The notes under the pieces were generated by a model. That model made no database searches. It was not told where the DNA came from and saw only the letters and a program-made list of their open reading frames with translations. This document shows, in pieces, positions 21,493 through 33,239 of a DNA stretch of 64,000 bases; position 1 is the stretch's first letter, and every line of letters starts with the position of its first letter. Origin of the DNA: Pieris napi. Its lineage: Eukaryota; Arthropoda; Insecta; Lepidoptera; Pieridae. The stretch lies in the NCBI RefSeq assembly GCF_905475465.1, contig NC_062240.1, positions 12,849,001 to 12,913,000 on the forward strand, given 5' to 3'. The position numbers were made by a program, and so were the translations under genes.

Positions 21493-24326
21493 ATGTTGGA
21501 TAAAACCCTAACCATATTCTATCAAAACGTGCGAGGCTTACGGACGAAAACGACTGAATTTTATCGCAATCTACTCTTATCTACTTTTGATATTGTTTTA
21601 ATAACTGAATCTTGGTTAAGCGATAAGTTTTACGACAGCGAACTTTGCGGGGGTAATTATACTATGTTTCGGCGTGATAGAACTAAAGAAACATCACATA
21701 AAAAATATGGGGGAGGTTTGTTAATTTTTATATCTCCTAAATTGCAGGCTTATGAAAGACCTGAATGGAACTGCACTAACGTCGAAACTTTGTGGCTTAC
21801 TATACCAGAAAATTCACTTGGAGCTAATGGTCGGCGTAATCTTCATATTGGATTGGTCTATATACCTCCCGATTCTAAGCAGCCGCAACGACTTATGACG
21901 TTTATTTCCTCATTCAGTCATATAATTGAATCAAACCCAAATGATTACTTCATAATTGTTGGTGACTTTAATCTTCCTATCATTAACTGGTCTCCCACGG
22001 GACCTATTATTTTAAAGCAGGGTACGACCCAGTTACAAGAAATCTCCGAAGATTTCATAAAAAAGTTAAATTCTTCTGGCCTAACACAACATAATTTTAT
22101 TCCCAATATTTGTAACAATGTGTTGGATTTAATATTAAGTAATGTCTCTCTAGATAATACCAGAGCTGACATAGCATTGGTTAAGCCCGATATGCACCAC
22201 CCCTGTTTAAGTATTGATGCAACTGACTTACTTCTGCGCAAAATGTCTCCAAAAGTTGGTCAAAAGTATAATTTCTATCGCGGTAATTACGAAGCTATTA
22301 ATCAGGAACTAAGCGAGGTCAACTGGACACAGCATCTTAATGGAGACACTATAGATGAAGTTACAACAAAATTTTATGATATTGTGAATAGAACTATTAT
22401 AAACAATGTCCCAATAAGCCGTAATAAATGCAATAATAAGTACCCCGTGTGGTACACTAAGTCTCTGATACACGTCATAAAAGAAAAACTAAAAGCTCAT
22501 AGGCGTTGGAAAATGTACAAGAACCCGCGAGACTATGACGAGTTCTCGTTGTTACGTAGTAGGCAAAAGCGTATATCCAAAAAGTGCATGCTATCTTATG
22601 AACAGCATGTACAAGATAACATGGCTAAGAATCCTAAGGCGTTGTGGTCATACTTAAGAAACAAGAGGCAATGTAAATCTGGGTACCCTAGTATGCTAGT
22701 TCTTGGAGATGAGTCATATAAATCGGAGCCTGAGATTTGTGAGGGTTTTAATAAATTCTTCAACAGCGTCTTCCACTCTCCTGACGATACTTATGACCTA
22801 CCTGAACTACCTGAGTCAGATATCATATATAATAACATTCACATAACGGAACACGACGTCTTTAAAGCTATAAAAAATTTAAATATAAACAAGGGTCCAG
22901 GTAGTGACGGAATACCAGCAGTTTTCCTACAAAGATGTAGTAAGGAACTTGCAGCACCACTATCACATATATATAATCTGTCCCTTAACACATTCTGTGC
23001 ATTACCTTTAAAATGGAAAGAAGCACATGTAGTTCCTATTCATAAAAAAGGCTCCAAAAACAGAATTGACCATTATCGACCTATCTCAATCCTTAATTCT
23101 TTTAGCAAACTGTTCGAAAAACTAGTACATAATAAGCTGTAAAACAACTACCGGAGCAACAACACGGCTTTACTAAAAATCGCTCAACAGTTTCTAATTT
23201 GACTATTTTTACTGACTATATACTGAGAGGTATGGATGAGGATGACCAAATTGACGCTATCTACACGGATATAGAAAAAGCTTTTGATCGCGTTGATCAT
23301 ATTATCCTGTTACATAAGCTTTTCTCCCTTGGAATACGTGGTGACCTTTACAGATGGATAAAGTCATACATAACTAACAGACGGCAAGCAACAGTAATAT
23401 GCGGGTACAAAAGCATGTTCACTAACATTACATCAGGAGTACCCCAAGGTTCAATACTTGGCCCATTATTATTTAATGCTTATTTGTACGATATAAAATA
23501 TTGTTTTTACTTTTCTAAACATCTTATGTTCGCGGATGACCAAAAAATTTTCTTAAGAATAAAATCAATAGATAACTGTAATCAAATTCAACAAGATCTT
23601 AATAGGTTAGAAATATACTATAAACAAAATAAACTTTCAATAAATATAAACAAATGTAATAAGATAACTTTTTCGCGTAAAAACAAAAAAATTCAATACA
23701 CTTACAAAATCGATAACACCCCAATAAAACAAGTAAAATTAGTAAAAGACCTGGGAATACTATTAGATGAAAAAATGGGCCTATCACAACATATAGATGA
23801 CATAACAGGCAAAGCGTATATGCAACTAGGATTTGTCAAGCGGTCATGCAAGACATTTAATAACATACATTGCATTAAAAGCTTATATTTTGCTTTGTCT
23901 CCATATTATACTAAGTATAAAAAAGCAATAGAAAATATACAAAAAAAGTTTGTAAAATTCCTTAGTTTTAAAAAATACCAATGCTTCGATAGTTATGCGC
24001 ATTCTTGCAATTATTTTAATTTAGACTCATTAGAAAGTCGGCGAAGTCAGCAAGACCTGCTTTTTTTACATGGTATCCTTAATGGGCGGATCGATAGCCC
24101 CTATTTGCTGTCGTTAATTTCTTTTAAAATTCCTTCTAAATATGCGACAAGACACTCAAAATTGTTCCATGTGCCTCGTACGAACTCGAATTACCTGCAT
24201 AATTCACCAATGTTTCGGGTTTTATCTAACTATAACACTAATTATGAGGAATTTGATATTTTCCACCTCACCAAGGAACATGTGAGAAAATATTTGAAGG
24301 GGCGGGAAGACTCGAATTTTGTTTAG
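21493..24326 (+). pseudogene. LINE ORF2: APE endonuclease + reverse transcriptase, one frameshift
   Basis: The first part, 21493-23142 (549 aa), has an APE-type endonuclease: FYQNVRGLRTK, LITESWLSD, IIVGDFNLP, VLDLILSNV and a final MHHPCLSID. It then has the RT entry blocks GPGSDGIPAVFLQRC, HVVPIHKKGSK and DHYRPISIL. It stops at TAA 23140-23142. The frame continues shifted by -1 from 23142 (QLPEQQHGFTKNRSTVSNL) to 24326, with YTDIEKAFDRVDH, SGVPQGSILGPLLFN, the catalytic MFADDQKIF and VKDLGILLDEKM. One base lost or two gained near 23137-23145 explains the break. Otherwise the catalytic residues (FADD, GDFN) are intact. The family does target-primed reverse transcription. Confidence 0.88.
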
Positions 24327-24554
24327 GTTGTATTTGGTATTATTTTTTGTTTTAAATATTAAATTTCAGTTCTCTGCATATATTTTTTCTATTGATGCGC
24401 TTATTTGTTACATTTTTCTTATATAATATTGTATATCTATGTAATCTGTTTTGGCTTTTTGTACTGTATAAGTGTTTGTTTTGTAATATTTTGTATGTTA
24501 GCTGTAAGATTACTTATAATTAAATAAATAAATAAATAAATAAATAAAATTTTC

Positions 24555-25224
24555 GTATTTCATAGAGAAGTAGGGAAGGATGACGGGTCTGGGCGTTACT
24601 GCATACGATTTTTTGCATTTTCTGAGAAGATTTACTATGGTAATATATATATATTTTTTTGCCATAGGAAAGAAGAGATTTCAACGCACTGAAAGCACAT
24701 CACCTTTTTGAAAAAAGCTGAAATTTTGACGTCAGAATTTTCGATTGAAAATTAGGGTGTTTTTTCGATATTAATTCAAAATAAGGTGAAAAAATAAATA
24801 TTTTTAATCAAATAAATTACAGTGTATTTGGGACATAATAAGGTAAGTTTTCACCAAATTTCGTTTAAAAAAATAAATTTTTGTAAAAGATAGAAATAAA
24901 AAACCAAATAGTTGGTTTTTTGAATTTTTCACCTAAATTTTGAGGTTATGCGAAAAATCTGCAAATACAAAAGTTGTAGATCTTTTTATTGCCTACAACT
25001 TTGCCATTTAACTTTCTTCGATAGGACTTTTAGTTTTGCCGGAAATCGAGATAAACCGTTATTTACCCATAAAACTCCCCCCCCTTCCCCTTCCCGACCT
25101 CAGATCGACCGTAATTTATTTTTCCTTTCATTTTGATCATATTCCCCTCCTTTTCTAATGGGTTTCATCCTACTGTAATTTTTTTCACTTTTTATTTATT
25201 TTAAAGGCTATCTGCACTGGTCTA
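24555..25224. mobile_element. Right half of the palindromic MITE
   Basis: Centre GACGGGTCTGGGCGTTACTG at about 24582, through the arm, to TCTGCACTGGTCTA ending 25224. Same family as 16978-18102. The left half is missing and the LINE (TAAA)n tail abuts the centre. Confidence 0.75.
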
Positions 25225-25583
25225 TCATAGATCAGCGCGTAGTTTGTCAGCCCTGACGCTCAGCGTGGTTCGTTTTAGTATCGTACTGACCGCCTTACTC
25301 GACCTGTATCCAATTCGCGATTTGCCATCTCTGTACACGCTGACGACGTCCGTTCGACACTACAACGCTCACTGAAAGCAGAGGCGCTCTAGCGATCGTC
25401 AGCGCTGACAGCTACGCGGCGCCGACGCGCGACGCGTACGGCCGCGCAGCCATCCGCGCTGACCACCGTGCGCGCTGATAGCTACGCGTCTTTCAAAAAC
25501 GCTTCCTAGAAGTTCATATATCTCGACCATCAGCGCCGACGGTGCGCGTGCGGTCGGCGTGATACTAAATTCAGCCTTATTGT
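25225..25583. mobile_element. GC-rich transposon-like element
   Basis: A GC-rich patch in AT-rich surroundings, packed with AGCGC(T/C)GAC, GCTACGCG and CGCGAC words, ending TGATACTAAATTCAGCCT. The same terminus lies at 19709-19748. No frame recognised. Function unknown; the shared terminus beside MITE ends points to a transposon. Confidence 0.5.
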
Positions 25584-25747
25584 AAGTATTGTAGACATAT
25601 TTAAGATTGAAATTTTATATAAAGCATTAATTAAATCGTTATTAAATTTTCGTTCCTACTAAAATCAATGTGTATATATTAGTTAAAAATTTGTTAGTGT
25701 AAAAATTATATTACAACTAATATTAGACTCTTATAAAATTTTATAAA

Positions 25748-25920
25748 ACAGGGGGCAACCGAGCCGGCGGCTCATCTGATGTTAAGCGATACTGCCGCCC
25801 GTGGACACTCAAATTACCAGAAGCCTCGCAAATGCGATTTCAGCATTTTAAGAATTGGTTCGATCTTTTTTGAAGGAAGTCGAATTGGTTCGGAAATGCT
25901 TTAGTGGGCAGTGCCTTAAG
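25748..25920 (+). repeat. Dispersed repeat D1, copy 3
   Basis: GGGGGCAACCGAGCCGGCGG... CTGATGTTAAGCGATACTGC... GTGGACACTCAAATTACCAG... GAAGTCGAATTGG... TTTAGTGGGCAG. Member of the family at 9130 and 15527. Confidence 0.65.
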
Positions 25921-26310
25921 TTACACTCAGTTTTGGAACGACGGACTTGTGTCTTATTAGGGTTAAATTGGACTAGATTAAGTGGACGGGCACGTTGCAG
26001 AGTTTTGACTTAAGATACAAACTTGTTCCTAATAGAGAACTGCCCAAGATAGACCTGCATTGCCAGCGATGCTATCGTCCGCAAAGCAATGAATGTTGAT
26101 AAGTTTTAACATATCATTGATATGCAGAAGAAACAGGGTTTTAGATAGGACTCAGTCTTACTTCCCTTAGTTATCCAAAGTCGAGTTCGACGCGAAGAGA
26201 CAGTCCAGAACATCGGACTTCTCCTACGCGGTGTGGGATAGCGAGTCATCCTTCCTGTGCAGTGGTGGAATGAAGGGGTGACAAAATCTCCCTTAGATAA
26301 TTTTGGCACA
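25920..26310 (-). pseudogene. Decayed reverse transcriptase fragment
   Basis: Read on the minus strand, broken frames give SVLSPTLFLLHINDML, then INIHCFADDSIAGNA (catalytic FADD), then LNLVQFNPNKTQV. These match the GSVLSPTLF, YADDS and LVxFNPxKTQ blocks of Jockey/R1-type elements. Frameshifts and stops abound. Confidence 0.7.
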
Positions 26311-26329
26311 GCACCACAGCACAGATTCG

Positions 26330-27050
26330 CTCATAGCCTTAGGGCTGATTGCAAATACGCGGAGAATAAAAAAATAATAATTTTGACAAGAGGCCTGATG
26401 GCTTGAGTCCCCGAAGAGAGGTGGGTAGTTATGAAGTCAGCAGAAAGTCCAACATAGTGTTTGTGACCATCCATATCTGGTATACTGGTGACCACATGTG
26501 CCAAGGCGTATACCAAAGCAAAATCGTGAAAGGATCTTTCCGCGAGATTTTATCACCAGATTTTATACCAGAGGTTTTTTCTAACCTGAGTATCGGTTAA
26601 TAAGAGCAAGGGCGCCTTCACATTTTCCAAATGGTAGTGGACAGGGTGGATGTTGGAATGGATGCGTGGATATATGAAAGCCCCATATAATTTGTGAAGT
26701 TCACAGTGAGTATGGAAGAGGGCACCGTTGATAGTTTGCTCGCCTGCCCCGAAATCGATATATTAGAGACTTATTTTGAATTTGGAAGTCATAGAGCGCA
26801 GAGTTGCTACTTCAGAATACGAAGGGCAGTCTGCTGCCACCACCGTATGCTGAGGTGAACCTATTGCATCACGCCGGTTTCCTGTGAGACAGTGGTACTG
26901 CCCCGGTAGTGCTAGCCCATTTGGCTGAAGCCTGAAAACAACAGCATGGCACTCCCACTAGGATCGGGGTTGACTGATCGCTCTGGTGAAATAACCTTTG
27001 TCACAGGTTATTCCACAAGTGGCCGATGGGGCTGTCACTAAAAATATTTT
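26330..27050. other. Repeat-like sequence, no gene recognised
   Basis: Moderately GC-rich sequence with no convincing frame. By position it may be the rest of the decayed retroelement or another repeat. Confidence 0.4.
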
Positions 27051-27676
27051 TTAACATGGCAATAAACATTTCATTATTTTGCTTATATTCTATTGTTGTA
27101 CACGAGGCGTTAATATAAAGTAAAATAAAATACTATATTATTTAAAGCACCCCGATGACCCAGGAACCGTACAAATAATATTGTAGCAAACTGAAATATT
27201 AAATTTTCGTATATTGTCGTATCGTGGATGCAGGATAGGATGTGTTAGGAGCAAAGGGTCAAAATAAATAAAATTCTTTCATTTTCATTATAGACAACGC
27301 TTTAATCACTTTGAGCTTAGAATGATGTGAACGGTCCATGCGATAATTTGAATATAATCAGTAAGTATAAAAAAGAATATGAAGTGACAGTACTATGTTA
27401 GTGTAATAGGATTTAGGCTATAAGAATTATATGCAAGCAACAAGTGAAATATTTTGCAAACTAGATCCAATAATTATGTTTTTGAATAATTATAGTAATC
27501 AATCATAATCTAAATAGAAGTAATACACTTCAAAGTTGTACCATAAAAAACAGACTGGGTTTGCTAAAAATATACATTTGTAATAGTCATTGAACTTGCT
27601 ATCAAGACCAGTCGCAAAACTTTCGCTGATAGTAATATTTTATATTTTAAACTTATATCATCATATATCGAACATG

Positions 27677-27737
27677 TCGACCTTGTAAAATTTAAAGCTT
27701 TAGTATAAAGCTTGCATAGGCCCTTCATTGAATCAGT
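27677..27737 (+). promoter_or_regulatory. G6 promoter with AGGTCG motif
   Basis: TCGACCTTG at 27677-27685, 18 bp gap, TATAAAG at 27704-27710, initiator TCAGT at 27733-27737. Confidence 0.75.
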
Positions 27738-27760
27738 ACCAAGCGATTTTTTCTTTAAAC

Positions 27761-28818
27761 ATGTTGTCTAAAGTAAGTTTAAATTATTATTTTGAAAAAA
27801 AAAAAAAAAGTTAAAGTATGTTGTATTAATAAATGTTTTCTTTTTCAAGGTATTTGCTTTAAGCGCGGTGTTAGCGGTGGCCAGAGCCGGTCTTTTGGCC
27901 GCTCCAGCAGTTCACTACTCTCCAGCTTCCGCGGTCTCCTCACAGAGCATCGTGCGCCATGAGCAGCCAATCGCCGTAGCAGCTCCCATCGCATACCAAT
28001 CTGCTCCAATCGCATACGCCTCTCCCACTCGCTACTCCTCCGCTGCCGCTGTCTCCTCACAGAACATCGTCCGCCACCAACAGCAGATTGCCGTAGCTGC
28101 CCCTATTGCCTACAACACCGCTCCTCTCTCTTATGCCACACCTCTTTCTTACGCTGCTCCCGCTCGTTACTCATCTGCTGCCGCAGTCTCCTCTCAGAAC
28201 ATCGTCCGCCACCAACAGCAGATTGCCGTAGCTGCCCCTATTGCCTACAACACCGCTCCTCACTCTTATGCCACACCTCTTTCTTACGCTGCTCCCGCTC
28301 GTTACTCATCTGCTGCCGCAGTCTCCTCTCAGAACATCGTCCGCCACCAACAGCCCATTGCCTACAACGCCGCACCTCTCTCTTATGCCTCACCTCTCTC
28401 TTACGCTGCTCCCGCTCGTTACTCATCCGCAGTATCCTCCCAGAACATCGTTAGTCACGGACAGGCTATTGCTCCCGCCCGTCTGGCTTACCAAGCTACC
28501 CGTGCTGTGGTCGCTCCCGTTGTTCACGCTGCACCTCTTGTCCACGCTGCTCCAGCCCACACCATCATCGCCCAACACGAGGAATACGACGCACACCCCA
28601 GCTACGACTTCGCCTACTCCGTAGCCGACGGCCACACCGGTGACAACAAGTCCCAGCACGAGAGCCGCGACGGAGATGTTGTACATGGTGAATACTCCCT
28701 GGTTGAAGCTGACGGCTCAATCCGCCGCGTAGAGTACTCCGCTGATGACCACCATGGCTTCAACGCTATTGTCAGCAACTCTGCACCCGCTCACACTCAG
28801 ACAAACCTCGCACACTGA
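27761..28818 (+). CDS. G6: RR-2 cuticular protein, repeat-expanded, altered C-terminus (326 aa)
   Basis: Exon 1 is 27761-27772 (MLSK) and exon 2 is 27850-28818, phase 0. The signal peptide is MLSKVFALSAVLAVARAG, with Arg inside the usual SAG motif. This is the longest CPR here. A module (RYSSAAAVSSQNIVRHQQ, then IAVAAPIAYNTAP and SYATPLSYAAPA) is repeated about three times almost identically at the DNA level, followed by a shorter copy. The RR-2 domain is about 249-313 (HPSYDFAYSVAD, DGDVVHGEYSL, YSADDHHGFNAIV). The usual AYAPAAVLAHH tail is replaced by HTQTNLAH. No AATAAA is close; ATTAAA is at 28864-28869. Expected to bind chitin in cuticle. Confidence 0.92.
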
Positions 28819-28869
28819 GTAATCTCTAGACTGAAACTTTAGCTTAATAATGTAAGCATTTATTTATTA

Positions 28870-29330
28870 AAAACATGTTGTTACAATCCTATAAGGCCTC
28901 TTATTTCTACATCCTTAGCTTTTTATAATTTTGAAGTTTTTGTCTTAAAAAAACATGTTTGCATTGTGTTTAAAAAAAAAATCGTATTATATGTATTGAT
29001 ATATATAAATAGTAACAAAAAAAAGGTTCAACACTGATTTGCATTTACAATGCCATTTTTTCAGGATTACAATAATTCTGCATTAAATTTTACTATCCAT
29101 CACTCACATATGCCACAAAAACAAAACTGTCTCATCGCTAAAAACCTTATTGGATATCACTTATTGACATTGAGCTATCAGGAGGCAGCGGCGACGCGGC
29201 AAATTTAAACTTAATGAACACCACAACACTAGTGCGATGTTCACTTCGTAGTAGTTTACTTTACATATTATGTCTGTTGATCTTGTACAAATTTTAGTAT
29301 ATATTGATAGATTGAGATGAGCTTTAGGTA
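28870..29330. other. Intergenic, nothing recognised
   Basis: AT-rich sequence after G6, without a gene-like frame. Confidence 0.5.
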
Positions 29331-29335
29331 CAGCC

Positions 29336-29361
29336 ATGCGATTCTGTAACTCACTTTTCGA
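29336..29361. mobile_element. Terminal scrap of foldback MITE
   Basis: GCGATTCTGTAACTCACTTT and the next bases match the outer end of the element at 8820-9062, then homology stops. Confidence 0.6.
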
Positions 29362-29547
29362 ACATAGACTTTACGTGCCGCAACCAGGTGATGGTGCTCT
29401 CTTCGGTACTTATTGCACAGAGTGATCTTAAAGATATGTGTACAAGCGAAAAAAAGCAACGCCATATCTCGAATAACATACAAACACAAAGTTAACGTCT
29501 TTTCACTGCTGTGAACTATATAAATCTTCACACATGTTATTAAATTA

Positions 29548-29663
29548 TTTATTTACACTTCGTTACCTTATACAAAAACATACATATAAAAAAAGCAGGT
29601 TACATAAGTTTTTAGGCAACGGGCGGCCTTGTCGCTAACAAGCGATTTCTTCCAGGCAACCCT
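29548..29663. repeat. Dispersed repeat D2, copy 1
   Basis: TATTTATTTACACTTCGTTA ... CAACGGGCGGCCTTGTCGCT ... AAGCGATTTCTTCCAGGCAA. The same order of blocks occurs at 31597-31729. Probably a LINE 3' end in reverse orientation. Confidence 0.65.
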
Positions 29664-31140
29664 AATATGGAACAATAAAAAAAGAAACACCTACAGAGGG
29701 CAATTGATTTATTTATTCACTTTTTCTGAATAGATTTTATAGGATAATTATTCGCAACAGAGCTTCCCCTCTAGACAAGCGGCATAGTTAAAAGCTCTGT
29801 AGCATTATCGATATAAAATTGGTAGCAAAACGTAGTATACGTAGAGTTGTCGAACGCTCAGTCGATTCAATTGTTCGATAGCTGTCGAACTTTGTCACTG
29901 GTTTTGTTAGTAAAGTTCAAATTACTTGACATTTTGACAAATGTAGAGATTTGTTTTAGGTATATTATAAATATTCCTTTAATCTAAAAAAATTTATTAC
30001 GCACAGTTAATTACGAAGACTACATTTCAGCGTATTTGGTAACTACTTCAATTAAACAATATTATTTACTTTTATCGTCACTTAAGTATAATTATTTTAG
30101 TCATTATTGTTACTCTCGCTTTATAGATTTCAATGATATTACAACTTTGTTAAGTACGTACTTAATAGCATAGAACACTTGGAGATTTCCTAACCTTCAG
30201 TTATTAGTATTAATCTCACAATTTTATTTTGAATCATTATCGTATGGTGTTCAAAATACTATGACGAATTGTACAGAGAATCCTGCATCAGTGTCATTTG
30301 ATCCACGGTGACGTTGATGAAAGAACAACGAAATTTAGTTTTCGACTTTCCACATAATATACTACTGTTCGGCATCTTGTGTATGTGTATGTGATAAAAT
30401 GACATTTTCGTTTTAATATAAAATAGACAAATAAAACTAAATGAAAATGTAATATTTACTTTTTATTTACGTGAACATCCTTATACACTTAGCTGAATAA
30501 AAACAAATCTTATAACAGTATACGTTTATAATTTTTTTAAGTGTAAGTAAACATTATACATACATTACATATTATACTCGCACAATAAATAACAGTTGTC
30601 AAAAAACACAGGTACTAAATAGAAATTTAAACCTCATTAGTGCGTAATAAATAAAATCACGTTAGAAATATTATTGTGAAATTAATCAATATTTTCATTA
30701 ATGTTACTAATTAAATTGTAAGTTAATATGTCGTATACTATTTGCACTAATTGATGATACAAATTAATTGTACTTATTAAATTACGTATAACCGTTATTT
30801 TCACTCTTCTACCACAAATCCCAATGTTTAATAGTGATATTAGTACTGTAAGAATTTTTATATGGCAAAACGCTAGTACTCAATTTCCCCTGTTAAAAGT
30901 GCCACTTTACACTTAATAACATTTTGATACCAATTATTTATTCGAATATTAGATCAATATAGCGTAAACAAATTTCAAGCCCATACATTTTTTATGTTAC
31001 CTTTTTTATTCTACATAACTATAAGGCCGTTTGTCTAGGGGCACTTGTCCGACATCCCAATAATCAGGATCGCTCCACATGTGAATTTTAGATTTTTCAG
31101 TACTTTGTGACTTAACATTTATTTAATACTTGGTGTATAA
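29664..31140. other. Intergenic, nothing recognised
   Basis: Long AT-rich stretch, no supported gene on either strand. Confidence 0.5.
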
Positions 31141-31250
31141 TGATGAAAATAAGTTTACAGTGGGTTTAATGTGTATTTCTTTTTTTGACGTTCATAAGTG
31201 TAGATTTTGTTACCTATATGAATAAACGATTTTGACTTTGACTTTGAAAC
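31140..31250 (+). mobile_element. LINE/SINE 3' tail
   Basis: TTTTTTTGACGTTCATAAGT ... GTTACCTATATGAATAAACG ATTTTGACTTTGACTTTG matches the tail at 13650-13732. Confidence 0.6.
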
Positions 31251-31596
31251 GTATATCTATGACCTTTAATGAGCCGTAGATTTCTGCATATATTTCTAAA
31301 GTTCTTTATAACGACACGTGTCAGTTTTATCAGGTTTTTCATCTTACCTTTTAATGTAATAAGACATTTCTTCAAAATTATGGAAATATCCTGAAGTAGT
31401 GAAATTTCTACTACTCTTTTATTTTTGTGGTAATAAATAATAAAATTAAAGACTACTAATTGACTTGTAATTAATACATAATAAGAAAAAGCTATTGGTT
31501 TAACCAAGATTTGAACACACGATCTCATAGTTAATAGTCGCTGAAGACAACGGAATCACTGGTAACGCAACAAAATTTCTTGGTCATAAATTATTT

Positions 31597-31729
31597 ATTT
31601 ATTTTTATTTTATTTATTTACACTTCGTTGCAATAAAAATAAAAGAAACACAAATAACACAATACATAAAAATTATAAGGGATGCAACGGGCGGCCTTAT
31701 CGCTAATAAGCGATCTCTTCCAGGCAACC
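31597..31729. repeat. Dispersed repeat D2, copy 2
   Basis: TTATTTATTTACACTTCGTT ... CAACGGGCGGCCTTATCGCT ... AAGCGATCTCTTCCAGGCAA, same family as 29548-29663. Confidence 0.65.
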
Positions 31730-32221
31730 CTAGATTATTTGGGCTGCTTTTGATTTAAATTAAAGACAATGACAATATATTCGTATCATAAATATAATGT
31801 AGGTATCTACACACATACGTATTTCATAATATAAAAAAAATCGAATTATGTAAATCATTCTATCTAAACCTTGCAGGAGTAGCGCCAAGCGCAACCAAAA
31901 CATTTATTCTAATCGGTCTAGACGTTTAAGGGGAGTTCAGTGACATACACACGTACAGTACAATTATATATATAAAGATATAAATAGTACTTGAGGATAC
32001 ATATACATAATATTTATATGCCATATAACAATGAAATCTATAAATGGATATAAAGCAAAACAATCAACATTCATATTTTAATTCTATGAATGGCACACTA
32101 AACTTGAGTTGAACGAGGTGAGAAGGTTACATAATATGCGTATCTGGTATGCGATTATTCATCAGCTGAAAGTAACAAGTAGGTATAATCATTAAGAAAT
32201 CAAAAGTAGATCGTAAACTTG

Positions 32222-32283
32222 TCGACCTTAAAGTAATATGAATATTGCTGTATAAAAGAAAAAATTTGCACAATTTAATCAGC
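32222..32283 (+). promoter_or_regulatory. G7 promoter with AGGTCG motif
   Basis: TCGACCTTA at 32222-32230, 20 bp gap, TATAAAAG at 32251-32258, initiator TCAGC at 32279-32283. Confidence 0.7.
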
Positions 32284-32309
32284 ATTCATACAACAACCAA
32301 ATTGACATC

Positions 32310-33149
32310 ATGTTCTCCAAAGTAAGTACTCAAATGATAGAAAGTGTTTTATAGACCAGTATGGTTAAGCTATATTCAAAAAGTTAAAATTTCAATTATT
32401 ATAAATAAAATTTATCTTTTCAGGTTTTTGGTATCAGCGCTGTTTTAGCGGTGGCCTCTGCAGGCCTCCTCCCAGCTGCCCACTACTCACCAGCGTCCGC
32501 AGTGTCTTCACAAAGCATTGTCCGCCATGAGCAGCCAATCGCCGTAGCCGCTCCCGTCGCATACCAATCTGCTCAGCTGGCATACGCCTCTCCCGCTCGT
32601 TACTCCGGCGCTGTCTCATCTCAAAACATCGTCCGCCACCAACAGCCCATTGCCTACAACGCCGCACCTCTATCTTATGCCGCACCTCTATCTTATGCCT
32701 CACCTCTCTCTTACGCTGCTCCCGCTCGTTACTCATCTGCCATCTCCTCCCAGAACATCGTTAGTCACGGACAGGCTATTGCTCCCGCCCGTCTGGCTTA
32801 CCAAGCTGCCCCTGCTGTGATCGCTCCCGTTTTCCACGCTGCACCTCTTGTCCATGCTGCTCCAGCCCGCGCCATCATCGCCCAACACGAGGAATACGAC
32901 GCCCACCCCAGCTACGACTTCTCCTACTCCGTCGCCGACGGCCACACCGGTGACAACAAGTCCCAGCACGAGACCCGCGACGGAGATGTTGTACGTGGTG
33001 AATACTCCCTGGTGGAAGCTGATGGCTCAATCCGCCGCGTAGAGTACTCCGCTGATGACCACCATGGCTTCAACGCTATTGTCAGCAACTCTGCACCCGC
33101 TCACGCCGCTTCTGCCTACGCACCAGCTGCCGTTCTTGCTCACCATTAA
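32310..33149 (+). CDS. G7: RR-2 cuticular protein, beta front with alpha back (245 aa)
   Basis: Exon 1 is 32310-32321 (MFSK) and exon 2 is 32424-33149, phase 0. The signal peptide is beta type (VFGISAVLAVASAGLLP, then AAHYSP without the APAV of alpha genes). The repeats are SSQSIVRHEQPIAVA, SSQNIVRHQQP, two or three PLSYA linkers and SSQNIVSHGQAIAPARLAYQ. The RR-2 domain is about 161-225, with HETRDGDVV where sisters have HESRDGDVV, and alpha-type YSADDHHGFNAIV. The tail is alpha type, AYAPAAVLAHH. The 3' UTR matches neither class; ATTAAA near 33218 is the best polyadenylation candidate. Secreted chitin-binding cuticle protein by family. Confidence 0.92.
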
Positions 33150-33239
33150 ATAATTAAAGTAACCAATAACTTCCAAGTGTGTTCATGTGATATAATATAA
33201 TTTAAATATTTAATATAATTAAAATATATTTAAAAACTG

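Larger units (their letters stand above)
20328..24548 (+). mobile_element. Nearly full-length Jockey-like non-LTR retrotransposon
   Basis: It contains ORF1 (20328-21299), an endonuclease plus reverse-transcriptase ORF2 (21493-24326), a 3' UTR with TTGTATGTTAGCTGTAAGATTAC and a (TAAA)n tail at 24521-24548. Only two disabling lesions are obvious, so the insertion looks recent. The right flank is the interior of the palindromic MITE. No clear target duplication was identified. Confidence 0.85.

Noticed and set aside
22440..24548. Antisense frames within the LINE (for example 21945-22241, 23599-23787)
   Set aside because: Shadows of ORF2, which carries all the recognisable domains on the plus strand.
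20160..24548. LTR retrotransposon or endogenous retrovirus
   Set aside because: No LTRs, protease or integrase; the endonuclease domain, FADD reverse transcriptase and (TAAA)n tail are those of a non-LTR element.
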